A stretch of 64,000 nucleotides of DNA from Hysterangium stoloniferum (taxonomy: Eukaryota > Basidiomycota > Agaricomycetes > Hysterangiales > Hysterangiaceae), in assembly GCA_015178975.1 (NCBI GenBank), contig WHVD01000008.1, forward strand, positions 1,426,001 to 1,490,000, given 5' to 3'. A program made the position numbers and the translations under genes. Below the pieces are notes generated by a model, which ran no database searches, was not told the origin of the DNA, and was given only the letters and a program-made list of their open reading frames with translations. Positions 21,334 through 32,707 of this stretch are shown here, piece by piece (position 1 is the first letter of the stretch; each line of letters begins with the position of its first letter).

Positions 21334-24169
21334 ATGTTGAATGCCATTCTTTGGAGTTTTATCTTCTACGGGAAGTTTTCACGAGCGGTCAATGATAATT
21401 TTAGGAATGGCCCTTCCCTAATCACCCCACCGAGCAACCCCCTCGTATGGGGCGACGTAAGTGAAAAGTATGAATGAAATATAATTATCTGACTGCTATT
21501 CGTGTAATCTAAGATCAACATATTACACACAACAGGCAAGTCAATCATCATATATATATGGGATACCAGTTCACGCGTTTTGAATCACGCAGATACACAC
21601 GGTTGGCTTGCTGGGCACACCAAGCTCACGCCGCCTGAACCTAATTATAGGTATTCGTTCAACGAGACCGTCATGTTGACCATATTTCATACCATATCCC
21701 AGCGCGGATTTCGGGATGTTCTCGAGTTTTGTCACCCATATGAAGGTGGAAGCGGAGGTATTTGATATCCAATCTCATGGTAGGGCTTTTTCTGAATCTT
21801 ATAAACTATGGCAGCGACGGGGCGTGGACCTTTTACTAGTGGATTCCGGCGATCTTCACGATGGAAACGGCCTTACGGATGGATTCTTACCTGGTGACGT
21901 GAATGGCCATGAAGTATAGGCCTCACAGTGTCTTGTGGATAATCCCTCACGCTGTTGCAGGCTTTAAAAATATTTGCCAAGCTTCCTTACGATGTATTGG
22001 CTATTGGAAAGTACGTTTGCTGCCGCTTCAAACGAGTAGCCATACTAATTCATTGTGTCTGCAGCCATGAGTTGTACAAGTATGAGGTTGTTCATGATGT
22101 GTATGACGGATCAACTGCCTTTTACTCTTGCTTTCAGCATTGATATAAACTATGTAGTTACAAGAATTTTGTGCCCAAATGGGGTGGACGGTATTTAACA
22201 TCTAATGTTAATATTACCGTGGCAGACGAAAATGGACAACCACGCAATATTCCACTTGGGGGTGAGCTTTTGATACATCGCATTTAGTGTTTGATCATGT
22301 CCGACTTATTTTATTTTAGATCGCTTTGCTAAATTCAAGACAGCACGGTGAACTATTTGTTTTCCATCTTTCCTTGTCTTCTCATGTCAACTCATGCAGT
22401 GGCCGCTCAATAACAGCATTTGGGGTACTGTTCCACTTTACATTGAACACAGTAAATACTACTGTGCAGCGTCCTGAGGATATGGTCCAAGAAAGCTGGG
22501 TAAGTTTGAACAATGGTTGCTCTTAGCTTATGTCGCTGTGTTTGACGCATCATAAACAGTTCCAAGAAGTGATTTCTGATGAACCCGATGTATTTTTACT
22601 CGTTGGGCAAGTTACCTTGTCATGACATGACTATGGCGAATAATTATTTTGTATAGCCATATGTCAGCCCAAGGGCAAAGTTGGCCTGCTGTCTTCAACG
22701 CTATCAGAGCAGTTCATCCACATACACCGATACTCATATTTGGTGGTTAGTCCGTCTGGAGGCGTCGTATGATAGTTATCTCTATAGGTCTAACTTTTCT
22801 AGGTCATACTCATATTCGTGATTGTTGTATGATAATATCTGACTTGCAAGAAATGTCGTACTGACGTACATTCTAGTGCAATTCGATGGGCGGTCGATGA
22901 CAATTGCTAGTGGCCAGTACATGGAGACTGTCGGTGCGTTTTACTGGGTTGCACTTTCATTTGAGATATTTTCCTAGTGCTAAACACATCTTGAACTAGG
23001 ATGGATGAGTGAGTCTCTGAAGAAAACAATGTTTATCTTGTAACCCCTCGCTTGTTCCATAGGCGTCAAGCTCGATGCGAAAGAGAGTACTAAGGACCTC
23101 ACCTTCACTCGAAGATATCTTGATGCGAACCTTGTAACCTATCTGGTAAGCGGACATATATCTTTTTAATAGACTCCTCTTATTCATTCAGTAGTATCAC
23201 ACTGGGCTGCGAGTGGAAGAATTTAACTCCCGTACAGGATTAGAAATCTCTGCCGGAATCGAGGCCATTGCAGAGCGTTTCGACCTTGCATATCAATTTG
23301 GTACTTCTCCTGACGACTTTTTTCGGGAGCGGTAGGTTTGCATACCATGGTTTTATTGTGAGATTTTTATAGCGGGTGACAGGGTACCTCGCTCACATCC
23401 TCAATCATTACTATCCCTTGTGGCTTCTGAGGTTTGCATCAGCTTTATCATTAGTTTTTCAGCCGCTCCTATCACTACTGTCTGTAGGTCATTCCAATTG
23501 CCTTAACTAGCAATAATCCTCGAGCATCCATTCCCGCGATGTTCGTTGCCAATTCCGGATTCTTGCGTTCAGATCTGTACAAAGGTCCTTTTACACGGAA
23601 TGACCAGTTCGTCATCTCCCCTTTCACGAATGATTTCGAATACATATCAAATGTATCGTCGACGGTGGCGGAACACATAGTAGACGAGTTAAATAATTCC
23701 GGGCTTCCAGCCCTGCAGAGACGAGGGGTGAATCTACTCGTTGAACAAGGCGACCCATATCTGGTATATCAACAGTGGATGCATGCGCAATGGCAGAGGT
23801 GGAATTGGGAAAACGATGTTGCTGATGGCCTGACTCTGGGTTATGTCACGAAAGATGTCAGTGCCATTGACCGTTATAAACTTACAATTCATTATCACCG
23901 ATTTCCAGGCATGTCCCGGAACAGGCGACGATGTCACTCATGCGCCACTGCCGTATTACCCTGTAGAGCCATTCATGGGCTCTGATCCCCCGGCTGGCGA
24001 CTCTGTGGACCTTATTTTCGTGTCCTTTATCCGCAACTCGGTCTTGCAAATTGTGAATACTATCAATGCCGGCAAGGTCCCGAATGTAACAGCGGCGGAT
24101 GTGAAGACCTATAGTGAGTTGAGGGTTGATCAAGTGTTAGGTGTCTACGCGGAATTAGCCTGGAATTGA
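21334..24169 (+). CDS. Calcineurin-like metallophosphoesterase, 5'-nucleotidase type
   Basis: Twenty exons give about 596 residues: 21334-21456, 21514-21535, 21593-21650, 21703-21757, 21815-21913, 21961-22010, 22065-22098, 22165-22261, 22320-22347, 22400-22499, 22560-22606, 22657-22745, 22803-22826, 22877-22933, 23000-23008, 23063-23145, 23195-23331, 23383-23431, 23488-23856, 23909-24169. Metal-binding motifs are present in order: ILHTTDTHGW (D49, H51), [11 protein letters not shown] (about 95-105), GNHE (135-138), a single His in VGHMS, and GGHTH. This is the two-metal phosphatase/5'-nucleotidase fold. A possible signal sequence is at the N-terminus. Two introns (after exons 2 and 11) begin GCAAGT. 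Exon 15 is only 9 bases. The start is uncertain: an upstream ATG at 21277 is also in frame. The splice choices at exons 7-8 and 13 are less sure. Confidence 0.85.
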
Positions 24170-24672
24170 GCGGAATATGATGTGGCATTTATATCACGAG
24201 GCTTTGCATGCCATAATCCTCAAAACCATGATTTTATGATAGATGTAATTTCTCTGCGCGATAATTCGTATTTGGATCTCTTGCGGGGGATGAAACATTT
24301 CATGATACCGCCAGAGTCTCTCGGCATTTTCGCCTTAAGTGATATACAAAATGCAAGCTTCATTGCATATTTGCAGGATGACTTTTATTACTTTTATTAC
24401 GAAGAATAATTTAATGATCCCGTTATTATACGTGTGTCATACATCGTCGGCTCCAAATCGGCTCCATATGGTGTGAAAATTTCGGAGGTTTGAAACCAGC
24501 TTGTGGGCGTGTGTAGGCGCTTATACCGACAATTCTCACTTCTTGACCACCTCGCTCGACGGCCTGAACGACGAGCAACAAGGCTACTGCACTTAGGCTA
24601 CCAGTCAAAACTAGCAAAGCGTTTTGCTCATAGTCTCACATCATAAATACTGACCGCTGGTGACTATTCACT
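24170..24672. other. Intergenic region and FZO1 promoter
   Basis: A 75-residue open frame (24182-24409) right after the phosphoesterase has no recognisable domain and is probably 3' untranslated sequence. CATAAATA near 24642 lies about 25-30 bases before the FZO1 start and may act as a TATA element. Confidence 0.4.
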
Positions 24673-27234
24673 ATGTCACAGGCCTATATATCAAGTCGCT
24701 CGCTGGCATCCCCAGTGAAGGAAACGACAACAAGTTTTGCCGGGCTCGAACTCGAAGATAAATCGCTAAGAGATGAGCATATACAAGAGGTGTATTTGGA
24801 ACAAAAGAACCGGTGAGTTTGCGCGTTCACGCGATATTGCTCTTTATTGAATATCGGAACTGTCAGCCTTGCCCGTGCGATCGATTCAACAAAATCCATT
24901 TTAAACGATCTAAGGGTGTTTAACAAGGACTCCTGGGTGGTCAGGTATCCTCAGATTAGCCCGTCTTCTGATAATTCACGTCGATCAATGTCCTTCGCCG
25001 ATGATTCCACATCAACTACAGAAGTTGTTGTCAGACCAGGACTTCAACGATCGGCGACGCTCCAGGTAGCCAAAACGGAAATTGAGAAACCGGAAGAAGA
25101 AAAAACAGAACTCGAGGACCTTCCAACTGATTTCCATGTGCTGCGTCTGGATCTTAAACTCGGCCCTCATGGATCAGCTACGGGTCCAGCGTCATTGGTG
25201 TCGCAGCTGGAGAAATCATCTATTGCCAATCTTCTCGATGAGCGTATTGCCGCTGCTATCAAGCACACTGATAAACTGCGTCTCCGAATCGACGATACCG
25301 CGTCCAAAGTTCTCGTCACTGGGGATCTTAATGCCGGCAAGTCGACTTTCGTTAATGCACTTTTGCGTAAACCGGTAATGCCAGTCGATCAACAACCATG
25401 CACGACCATGTTCTGCGAAGTCCATGATGCCATTGAAAATGATGGCGTGGAAGAAGTACATATTGTCACAGAAGGCGCCAGTTACGACATCAAAGACGAG
25501 CGTACTTACACTCGAGCTTCGTTAGAGGAGCTCGAGACGATTGTTGGACAGAATGAGAATGTGCAACAGATGATGCGTCTCTACGTCACCGATGCCCGTC
25601 GGCCGAACGAATCTCTGATCCACAATGGCGTGGTCGATATCGCACTCATTGATGCGCCGGGTTTGAATCGTGACAGCCTCAAAACAACAGCACTTTTCGC
25701 TCGCCAGGAGGAGATAGATGTTGTTGTTTTTGTGGTTTCGGCCGAAAATCACTTCACTCTTTCGGCCAAAGAGTTCCTATGGACTGCAAGCAATGAGAAG
25801 GCCTACCTCTTCATAGTTGTCAATCGCTTTGACCAAATCAGGGATAAGGACAAGTGTCGACGTCTGGTATTGGAACAGATCAAACAGCTCAGCCCACGCA
25901 CATACGATGATGCGGAAGATCTTGTGCACTTCGTCGATTCGTCTTCTTCCCAACTCCCCACATCATTCAATGAGCCATTCAACAACTTGGAATCATCATT
26001 ACGCTCGTTCGTCCTCGTGAAACGCGCCAAATCCAAACTTCATCCCGCATCCACCTACCTTTGCCATCTTCTCTCTGATATCGATCTTCTATCCAGCAGC
26101 AATGCGATTGCTGCCCAGGTCGAACTTGATCAAGCTAGGAATGACCTTTGCCGTGTACGACCGGTACTCGAGAAGATGCAGCAAGGTCGTGAAGAGCTTG
26201 AAGAAGATTTGGAATCTGTTGAGAATGCGGGGACCACAAAGGCAACGAGGAAGACCAAAGACATTCTTATTACTGCCTTAGAGAGAGTTGGCAACGGTGA
26301 ACCCGGTGTCAACAACTCCATCAGGATGCCGACGTACCCTGGGTTGTTCGGCTTCTGGGAATATACGCGTGAAGTGCGCAGGACCCTTCTTGAGAGCCTG
26401 GATATGGCGGTGAAGCTTGCGCAGGATGAAGCCCGTATCATTACGTCATCAGGTATCGATGAGATCACTTCTCTTGGGGAGAAGCACCTCCCGCGTGATG
26501 TCGAGCGTTCCAAAATGGTCTTCATGCCCGAACGCATGTTCCTCCCGAAGAAGGGTGGTAAAAAGACCCGAAGCACTGTGGTCGCTGGCGGCTTGCATGG
26601 CCTTGGTATCGGTCTCGCACAGCGTCAAGATATGCTCGAGATCACATTCTTCGATGTCTTTGACGTCCGTCATCATTTCGCATCGCACTTCGGAGAGGGT
26701 GAGAACAAAAGTGTGGAGGATGAATCGCCTGCTACCGCCTTGAGCGTCATTTCTGTCGGTGTTGGCGCGATCACAATGGTCGGTGGGAAGACTCTGGGCG
26801 TTCGAGGCTTAATCGAAGGTTTCGTACGCCTTACTAATATTCTCGAGAACGAGACAGTACGCAGATGGGCTGCACCTGTTGTCGGGGCGGTTACTATCGG
26901 CCTCACTGCATACTTTATTCTGGAGCTGCCGAATACAATTCCTCGCACGGTTGGTAGGCGGATCCGATCGTCTCTTATCCATCCTACAGGGGACCATTCG
27001 GAAGAATTGTCGTTTGTCAATGTAAATGCGGACCGTGTGTCGAGGGAGACACGAAAAGTCTTACGAATCGTTTCATGGGACCTGAGGGAACGCTTCAGGG
27101 TCGCAATGGACGAACGGGCAAAGGAAGTCAAGACTGCGGAAGATATAGAAATCAAAGCCAGCAAAGCTTTAGAATGGTTCACTGACGTTGTCAGGAGGAC
27201 TTCGGAGACCAGGTCCACGGCGGCTTTGATGTAA
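24673..27234 (+). CDS. FZO1: Mitofusin, mitochondrial outer-membrane fusion GTPase
   Basis: Two exons (24673-24812 and 24867-27234) give 835 residues, close to other fungal Fzo1 proteins. The GTPase motifs of the dynamin superfamily are clear: P-loop TGDLNAGKS (about 198-206), PCTTMFCEV (switch Thr), DAPGLNRDS (about 309) and NRFDQ (about 366). Helical, charged segments follow. Two hydrophobic stretches near residues 672-690 (ALSVISVGVGAITMVGG) and 719-735 (VGAVTIGLTAYFILEL) fit the paired membrane anchor. The C-terminal tail is rich in charged heptads. Fzo1 tethers and fuses mitochondrial outer membranes using GTP. The first start codon gives the longest N-terminus; the single short intron interrupts codon 47. 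This is a conserved single-copy housekeeping gene and anchors the gene island. Confidence 0.95.
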
Positions 27235-28330
27235 ATGCCTGAATGCCTGAATCAAGAAAGGAACACAATCCCCTCGCGTCTCGAAAATAATATACTCTAT
27301 GCGTTCCTGTATTATACTTCTTTATTCCTTCCGTGTTTACCCCTATGTCACTATGCATTATGACACCACGATCCTTATTGCCCGACCCAGACGCAACACC
27401 CTCGTTTAACATTGTGATTTGCCTTTCTGCCTCTTCTTAGACACGAATATTCATGTATGAAATGTGAAGCAATACTACTATGTCTATATACAGGTGCGAG
27501 GCGAGAAAATAATTAGCAAGGTATTGGTCACTGGTGCTTAATACTTTATAAACTATTGTGTCTGAGGCCCTATACCGCACTTGAGTGTTCCTTTGATTAT
27601 TATCCATAAATATGCGCTGAGACATTGATCAATTATAATGTGGATGTTGGCTATCTGTTACATTAAGAAGTATACATATACAGAAAATATATTTGGGAGT
27701 ACCTTATAAATATTCCCTCTTCCAAACTCAGCTAAGGTCCTAAACATGTGTCGAAATATAAAAAAACCTCAAATTTGGCTGTTGTTTGAAAATGACGTAG
27801 GAGACATTAGGACTAACGCAATCGTCGGAGGTTATCAGCTTGATTCCGTGCCCGACTTATCGGACACTATCCGATTTTTCGGAAGAACGTTTGTTTGTCA
27901 GCCGATCCGAGTGATAATTGACGATAGCATCACACAGGGATCACTGTAGTGTTTTGTAAGCCAGCGAAAATTACACTTCACCTTAGGGGTTTGTGAGTAT
28001 TTTTTAACTCTAATAAATTCACGAGACCTTCAATAAAAGTGTTTTTGGAAAATACCCGGAAAAGCTGCCGTGAAACGTTTGAACGAGTCACCTGAGACAA
28101 TGTTATCCATGAGTCCTGATTTATTTTGCCACTTGAAGCTTGTAGGTTTCAATACCCCTGACCGAAATATCGGTCCATTAGCAATTTGCTGGAATCTATC
28201 AGGTCAGAAATGTCAATTAGCTTCCAATTTAAAATGACATTCAGGGCGAAACATTCAGTTAAAAGCTCAGCTCTTGAGGCATTAACTTCAACTAAGAACA
28301 TTCATCCCATTCAACAACAAAATATACAAC
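27235..28330. other. Intergenic region, no gene recognised
   Basis: AT-rich, with short open frames (for example 27746-27949) lacking any known domain. It probably contains the 3' region of FZO1 and the promoter of the SDR gene, whose start is preceded by CAAAATATACAAC. Confidence 0.4.
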
Positions 28331-29691
28331 ATGTCTACGACGACTAAACAAAGAGTACTCGTGAGTCGGCTGCTGCTCTTGGTCAGAAAGCCCTGATGAA
28401 TTGCCCGTAACTTTAGGTAACTGGATCCTCGGGGTTTCTAGGGGGTCACGTTGTAGAACGACTATTGAGAGCTGGATATGCAGTGAGAGGGTGCGTCGAT
28501 CGAGGTTCGAATCAACACTATGGCCCTCTCACAGTGTTTGATAGGGCAATCCGTTCGGTAGCCAAAGCTCAACAATTAAAGACACGATTCAATCATTCCG
28601 ATTACGACATTGTTGTTGTGGACGATTTGGTAGCAGGAGACTTTTCTGCCGCTCTCAAAGGTGATATATGTCATTGATTTTTCAAACAGGAACTAACATG
28701 AGGCCGATCCTTTTATGATAAAGGTGTCAGTAGTGTCATTCACCTCGCGTCGCCGCTATTTTCTGGTGGTCACCACGTACAGGTATATCTTGATCCGTGA
28801 TTCCAATTGGGCCATGTAAATTCGTTGCTTCATCAGGTGGCAGTTGAAGGAACTATGAACGTCTTGCGTCAAGCATACGCTTCGGGAGTTTACAAATTTA
28901 CCGTACTCAGTAGTTATGCTGCGACATTTACAAATTCAGCCGAAATGTTCGATAGTTCGATTACAATCACTGACACAGGTCAAGATCCCTTCCTCCCATA
29001 TTTGCCATGAACTTATCCTTTTGTATGTCCTCCAGATTGGCGTCAAATCGACGAAGAGGCCCTAAAAAACCCTAATTTACCTGCTAATGCGGCTTACTCG
29101 TCTTCCAAGGCTTTGGCTGAAAGGGCTGCATGGGAATTCGCAGAGGCACACCCAGAGATTGACCTGGTTACTCGTAAGATACGATTATTTTATTGGGACT
29201 CATTTCACACTAATCCTTTTCCAGTTCTTCCTGTCTTTCTTTATGGCCCACCGTCACCCTATCACGTCGTTACAGGCATGGACAACTCGCTTAGTACCGA
29301 TATAAACATTTACAAACTATTGAGCGGCAAAAATTCACAGTATCCTGTGGGAACGCTGCCGCAATATGTCGATGTTCGAGACGTTGCTCAGTCGGTAGTC
29401 CTCACGTTGTCGACCACACCGGCGCCTGGTCAACAACGACGCATTCTTCTTTGCGCCGGCTCATTCTCGTGGAAACAGGCAGTTAGGCACATCGCTGCTG
29501 TCAGACCAGGTTTGAAGTCTCGTCTGATCGATGGGGGAGAACCCGAAGGGAATCTCGAAGTATCAGCGGCAACACTTGACACTAGCAAGGCCGCGGAGGT
29601 TTTGGGTATTACGAAGTATATTGGTTGGGAGAAGATGCTTGAAGATACCGTTGATAGCCTGTTAAAACTGGAGACGAATGTTCAGTTGTAG
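28331..29691 (+). CDS. Extended short-chain dehydrogenase/reductase (NAD-dependent epimerase/dehydratase family, DFR-like)
   Basis: Seven exons join in frame to 341 residues: 28331-28360, 28417-28490, 28545-28660, 28724-28782, 28837-28978, 29036-29173, 29225-29691. The Rossmann nucleotide-binding motif TGSSGFLGG is at residues 12-20, IHLASP about 82-87, and the catalytic YSSSK at 161-165. The layout fits dihydroflavonol-reductase/Gre2-like enzymes, which reduce carbonyls with NAD(P)H. The substrate cannot be inferred. It lies tail to tail with oxidase copy 4, 154 bases apart. A broken piece of a second copy lies at 32355-32640, so this gene and the adjacent oxidase were duplicated as a block. 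Confidence 0.9.
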
Positions 29692-29845
29692 TATACTTGC
29701 TTGGATTTGTAAATTGTAGTAACTTGCACATTATCTAGTTTTATCGATTCGGCTCACGCCAGTCCCATCCACGATTTAGGGTATGCACCATGCACTTGTG
29801 AAATTACTTGATTTTCATCGAAAGTCAGCTTGTCATTAGCAGAGA

Positions 29846-32014
29846 TTACCCTACCCGACAAAGACCCTGAGAGTCCCACCTCTCCGAGCCTACACCAGTA
29901 GCCACGATGAAGAGATCATCAGGATCATAAATCCTTTTTATGGCACTCAGACGCGCATAATTGGGGCCATAGAACGTCACTTGGAAGTTAGGTTCAAATG
30001 CATCCCCCTCGTTCGAATAGGATCCACTACCAAGTCCACCTGCTAACTTATCTAATATCGGAACTTGGACTTTAGTAATGCTTTGCTGGAAATTTTTAAC
30101 TTCGGCGGGAGTCGCGTCTTCGTTCCAGCTCGTTGAGAGTGCAATCTGGAAAATAGAAGGCGGTAGTTCAGAATGAGAGAACGAGAACTGCGAGAGGACA
30201 ACAACATAAGGTACGGACATGTGCTTTAGCAGTACGCCATTTGGGTTGTACGGCCGAGTCAATATGCGCATTTTCTGAGACTTGACCTGTACTGGAAAGT
30301 AAGTGTGAGTCGTCACAACGTTACGAGGAATGATCACCTCCACCAACCATATGGCCTAATACGCTGCACAGCAGTGATTAGTAGAATAAACGGCACCCAG
30401 GTAATTAAGATGATCGAACCCAGAGGCACCGGCATCAAATAATTGTTTATAAGTATCTCGGATAACTAATGGGTCACCTCGATATATTTGCTCAGGAATC
30501 AGACGTGATCCTAAACCAGTATTTATTCCAGCTTGGTCTGAATTTCCTAACTGGTCGTTCACCATACCACCTGACACATTCACGCTGAAATTCGTCCCCA
30601 ACAAGACTGCCCTATCCAGAAAAGGCGCGAGAGATGCATTAACGGCGGCCTCTGAGGCGTTCGGCCAAAGAGATATCATGGCCCATATGAACAATGAAGG
30701 CGAAATCTGCAGGAGAATGAAGTAGTGTCCAATTTTCTGATCGTCCCAGTCAAATATATGGGAGGCATGTAGACTGGCAAGATCGGCGGCTGCTTCAGAG
30801 GAATTCAATGTGACCACAGAGGTGTGCACCACTGCTGGAAATGTCGGATAGGTGCGGAGGGTAGCACTGATTATGACACCCCAACTACCGGCTCCTCCAC
30901 CGCGGATAGCCCAGAAAACTGAGAATGATAGTAGAGATATCAGAAATAGTATCTCGGTGATACTTTGTGATGCGTACGATCTGGATGCTCGACTTCAGAG
31001 GCGGTGATGAGACTTCCGTTGGCAATAACGACTTGGAATTCTGCAAGGCCTTATTAGAGACTAGCCAAGTGTGACATAACAGGTGAAGATACCTAAAGCG
31101 TTGTCGGAACCCAATCCAAAGCGCGGAGATAAAATCGAATGACCGCCTCCTTGGAGATATCCCCCAGCTGCCACAACGGATCTAACAGTACCACCAACGA
31201 AAATCTTTCCGCGAGCTTTGGTTTCTTCATACAAAGTTTGAAATTGGACGCCACTCCCGACAGTGACAGCACTACCGAGATCTTTCCCGCCAACTTTGAA
31301 TGAATCGTGGAAAGTGATGTTCTTGAAGTTATGTGTCCAGAGTAACAGGGAGTTTTTTGCTGTTGAGCGTCCGAGATAATCATGTCCTGAAGCTTTGATG
31401 GCGGTACGAAGGTTATATTTATGGGCGAATCGCACGCCCTCCTAGAGAATAGTCAAGTTGACGATTGGTACTTGTTGAGGCAGGTCATATACCTGGATGT
31501 CTGCGACGCAAGTAGCATTAATTCCTAGGATAGGAACCGATCCTTGGCCGCAATTGGTTGTGTTTCGGTAACATATAGAAGGAGGATTCGAAACAAAATC
31601 CTATCATAAAAAAGATCAGAGGTAGTTACTGGCGGGTCTAACAGTACCTGTTCCCAATTTGGCTGATATTTTTGAGATAAAAATGATTAAACTATCAAGA
31701 AATGAGTAAATGAGCACCTGTAACATGGATCCTGGGATGACCTCCCGGAAAGCAGGGTCATTCCACTGGTCGTCGGTGCATCCTCCCATATTCTGGCAGA
31801 GCTTGCCTGTAGGAATCACAGGAACAAGACGACCACCAATGGAAGAATTGAACTGCTGGATCTGGTCAGGATTAGGAAATGATGCATCTCCTGGCTGACT
31901 GCGACAATTTGGAGAATTGAGGGCGGTTCCCACGAATATAGCGTGAAACACCGTAATGAGTGCTGAAAGTGAAGGCGTGTTTTGTGAGAAATGGTAGTAC
32001 ACCTCCTCGAGCAT
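29846..32014 (-). CDS. Secreted FAD-linked oxidase, VAO/BBE type, copy 4
   Basis: Nine exons on the minus strand join in frame to 574 residues: 31718-32014, 31648-31662, 31493-31600, 31093-31441, 30978-31040, 30420-30918, 30338-30363, 30219-30286, 29846-30145. Motifs are KASGHDYLGRS (flavin-linking His), GGYLQGGGHS, WAIRGGGAGSWG and a C-terminal YSNEGDAFEPNFQ with GVGSERW. The structure equals copies 1-3, including the 15-base second exon and the 26-base seventh exon. The start used by copy 5 (Met-Pro-Ser) is ACG here, so translation must begin at an upstream in-frame ATG, adding about 12 residues (MLEEVYYHFSQN) before the hydrophobic leader. Whether secretion survives is uncertain. It probably is an FAD oxidase of the same class as its neighbours. 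Confidence 0.9.
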
Positions 32015-32354
32015 GTTCTAGATGGTGTCCCTGAAGAACGATGAATTAAGTGTATAAAGATGGCAATCAGTGGATGGGATGGAATTAAGCATATACATTC
32101 AAACGAGCCTGAGGAGATGCTTTATATTGCTGTACAGTCAATGGCCGGATCGAGATGAGACCAATTGGGGCCAACGGACTTCTCACATCGAATCCTTTCA
32201 GGAACAATGAGTCATTCAGCCATTCAGCTAAAAATAACTGGATCTCAATTATTTGGGTGTTTATTAGGTGTTGCGGCTGCGGGGAAGTATATTTTAGTGA
32301 ATGGTAAGGGACTCACCTCATTTTTTAAAAATAAGTAAGGCAACCAATTCGTGA

Positions 32355-32640
32355 CTTCATCAGGTCGCACTCGAGGGCAATATGAACATATTATTGTATC
32401 AAGTCAATGCATCAATATCAGTTTACTCGTAGTTACCCTGCGACATTTACAAGCTTAGCCAAAATGCTCGATGGCTCAATGACACTTGCTGACATATCAT
32501 GATGCATTTTGCTCCCAATCTTAACAAAAACTTATAATATTTGTACCTTCTCTGGACTAACGTGGCCTCGGCCAAGAGGCCCTGAAAAAACCCGGCCGAC
32601 GTACACGCTGCTGTAGCTTATTATTATAATACGTCGATGA
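32355..32640 (+). pseudogene. Fragment of a duplicated SDR gene
   Basis: This aligns with 28826-29095, covering exon 5, the following intron and the start of exon 6 of the SDR gene (for example CTGCGACATTTACAA and GAGGCCCTGAAAAAACCC). Stops, indels and loss of both ends make it non-functional. It sits between oxidase copies 4 and 5 in the same relative place as the intact SDR gene beside copy 4. Confidence 0.85.
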
Positions 32641-32707
32641 TATTGCCCAGATGACAATCCTCATGAAACTGGATTTTTGTCGACAATCGGTTTATCATTG
32701 GTATAGG

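Noticed and set aside
24182..24409. Small gene directly after the phosphoesterase
   Set aside because: Starts 13 bases after the stop codon and resembles nothing; more likely 3' untranslated sequence.
26673..27218. Antisense gene of 181 codons opposite FZO1
   Set aside because: A shadow of the FZO1 reading frame with no known domain; codon structure follows the sense strand.
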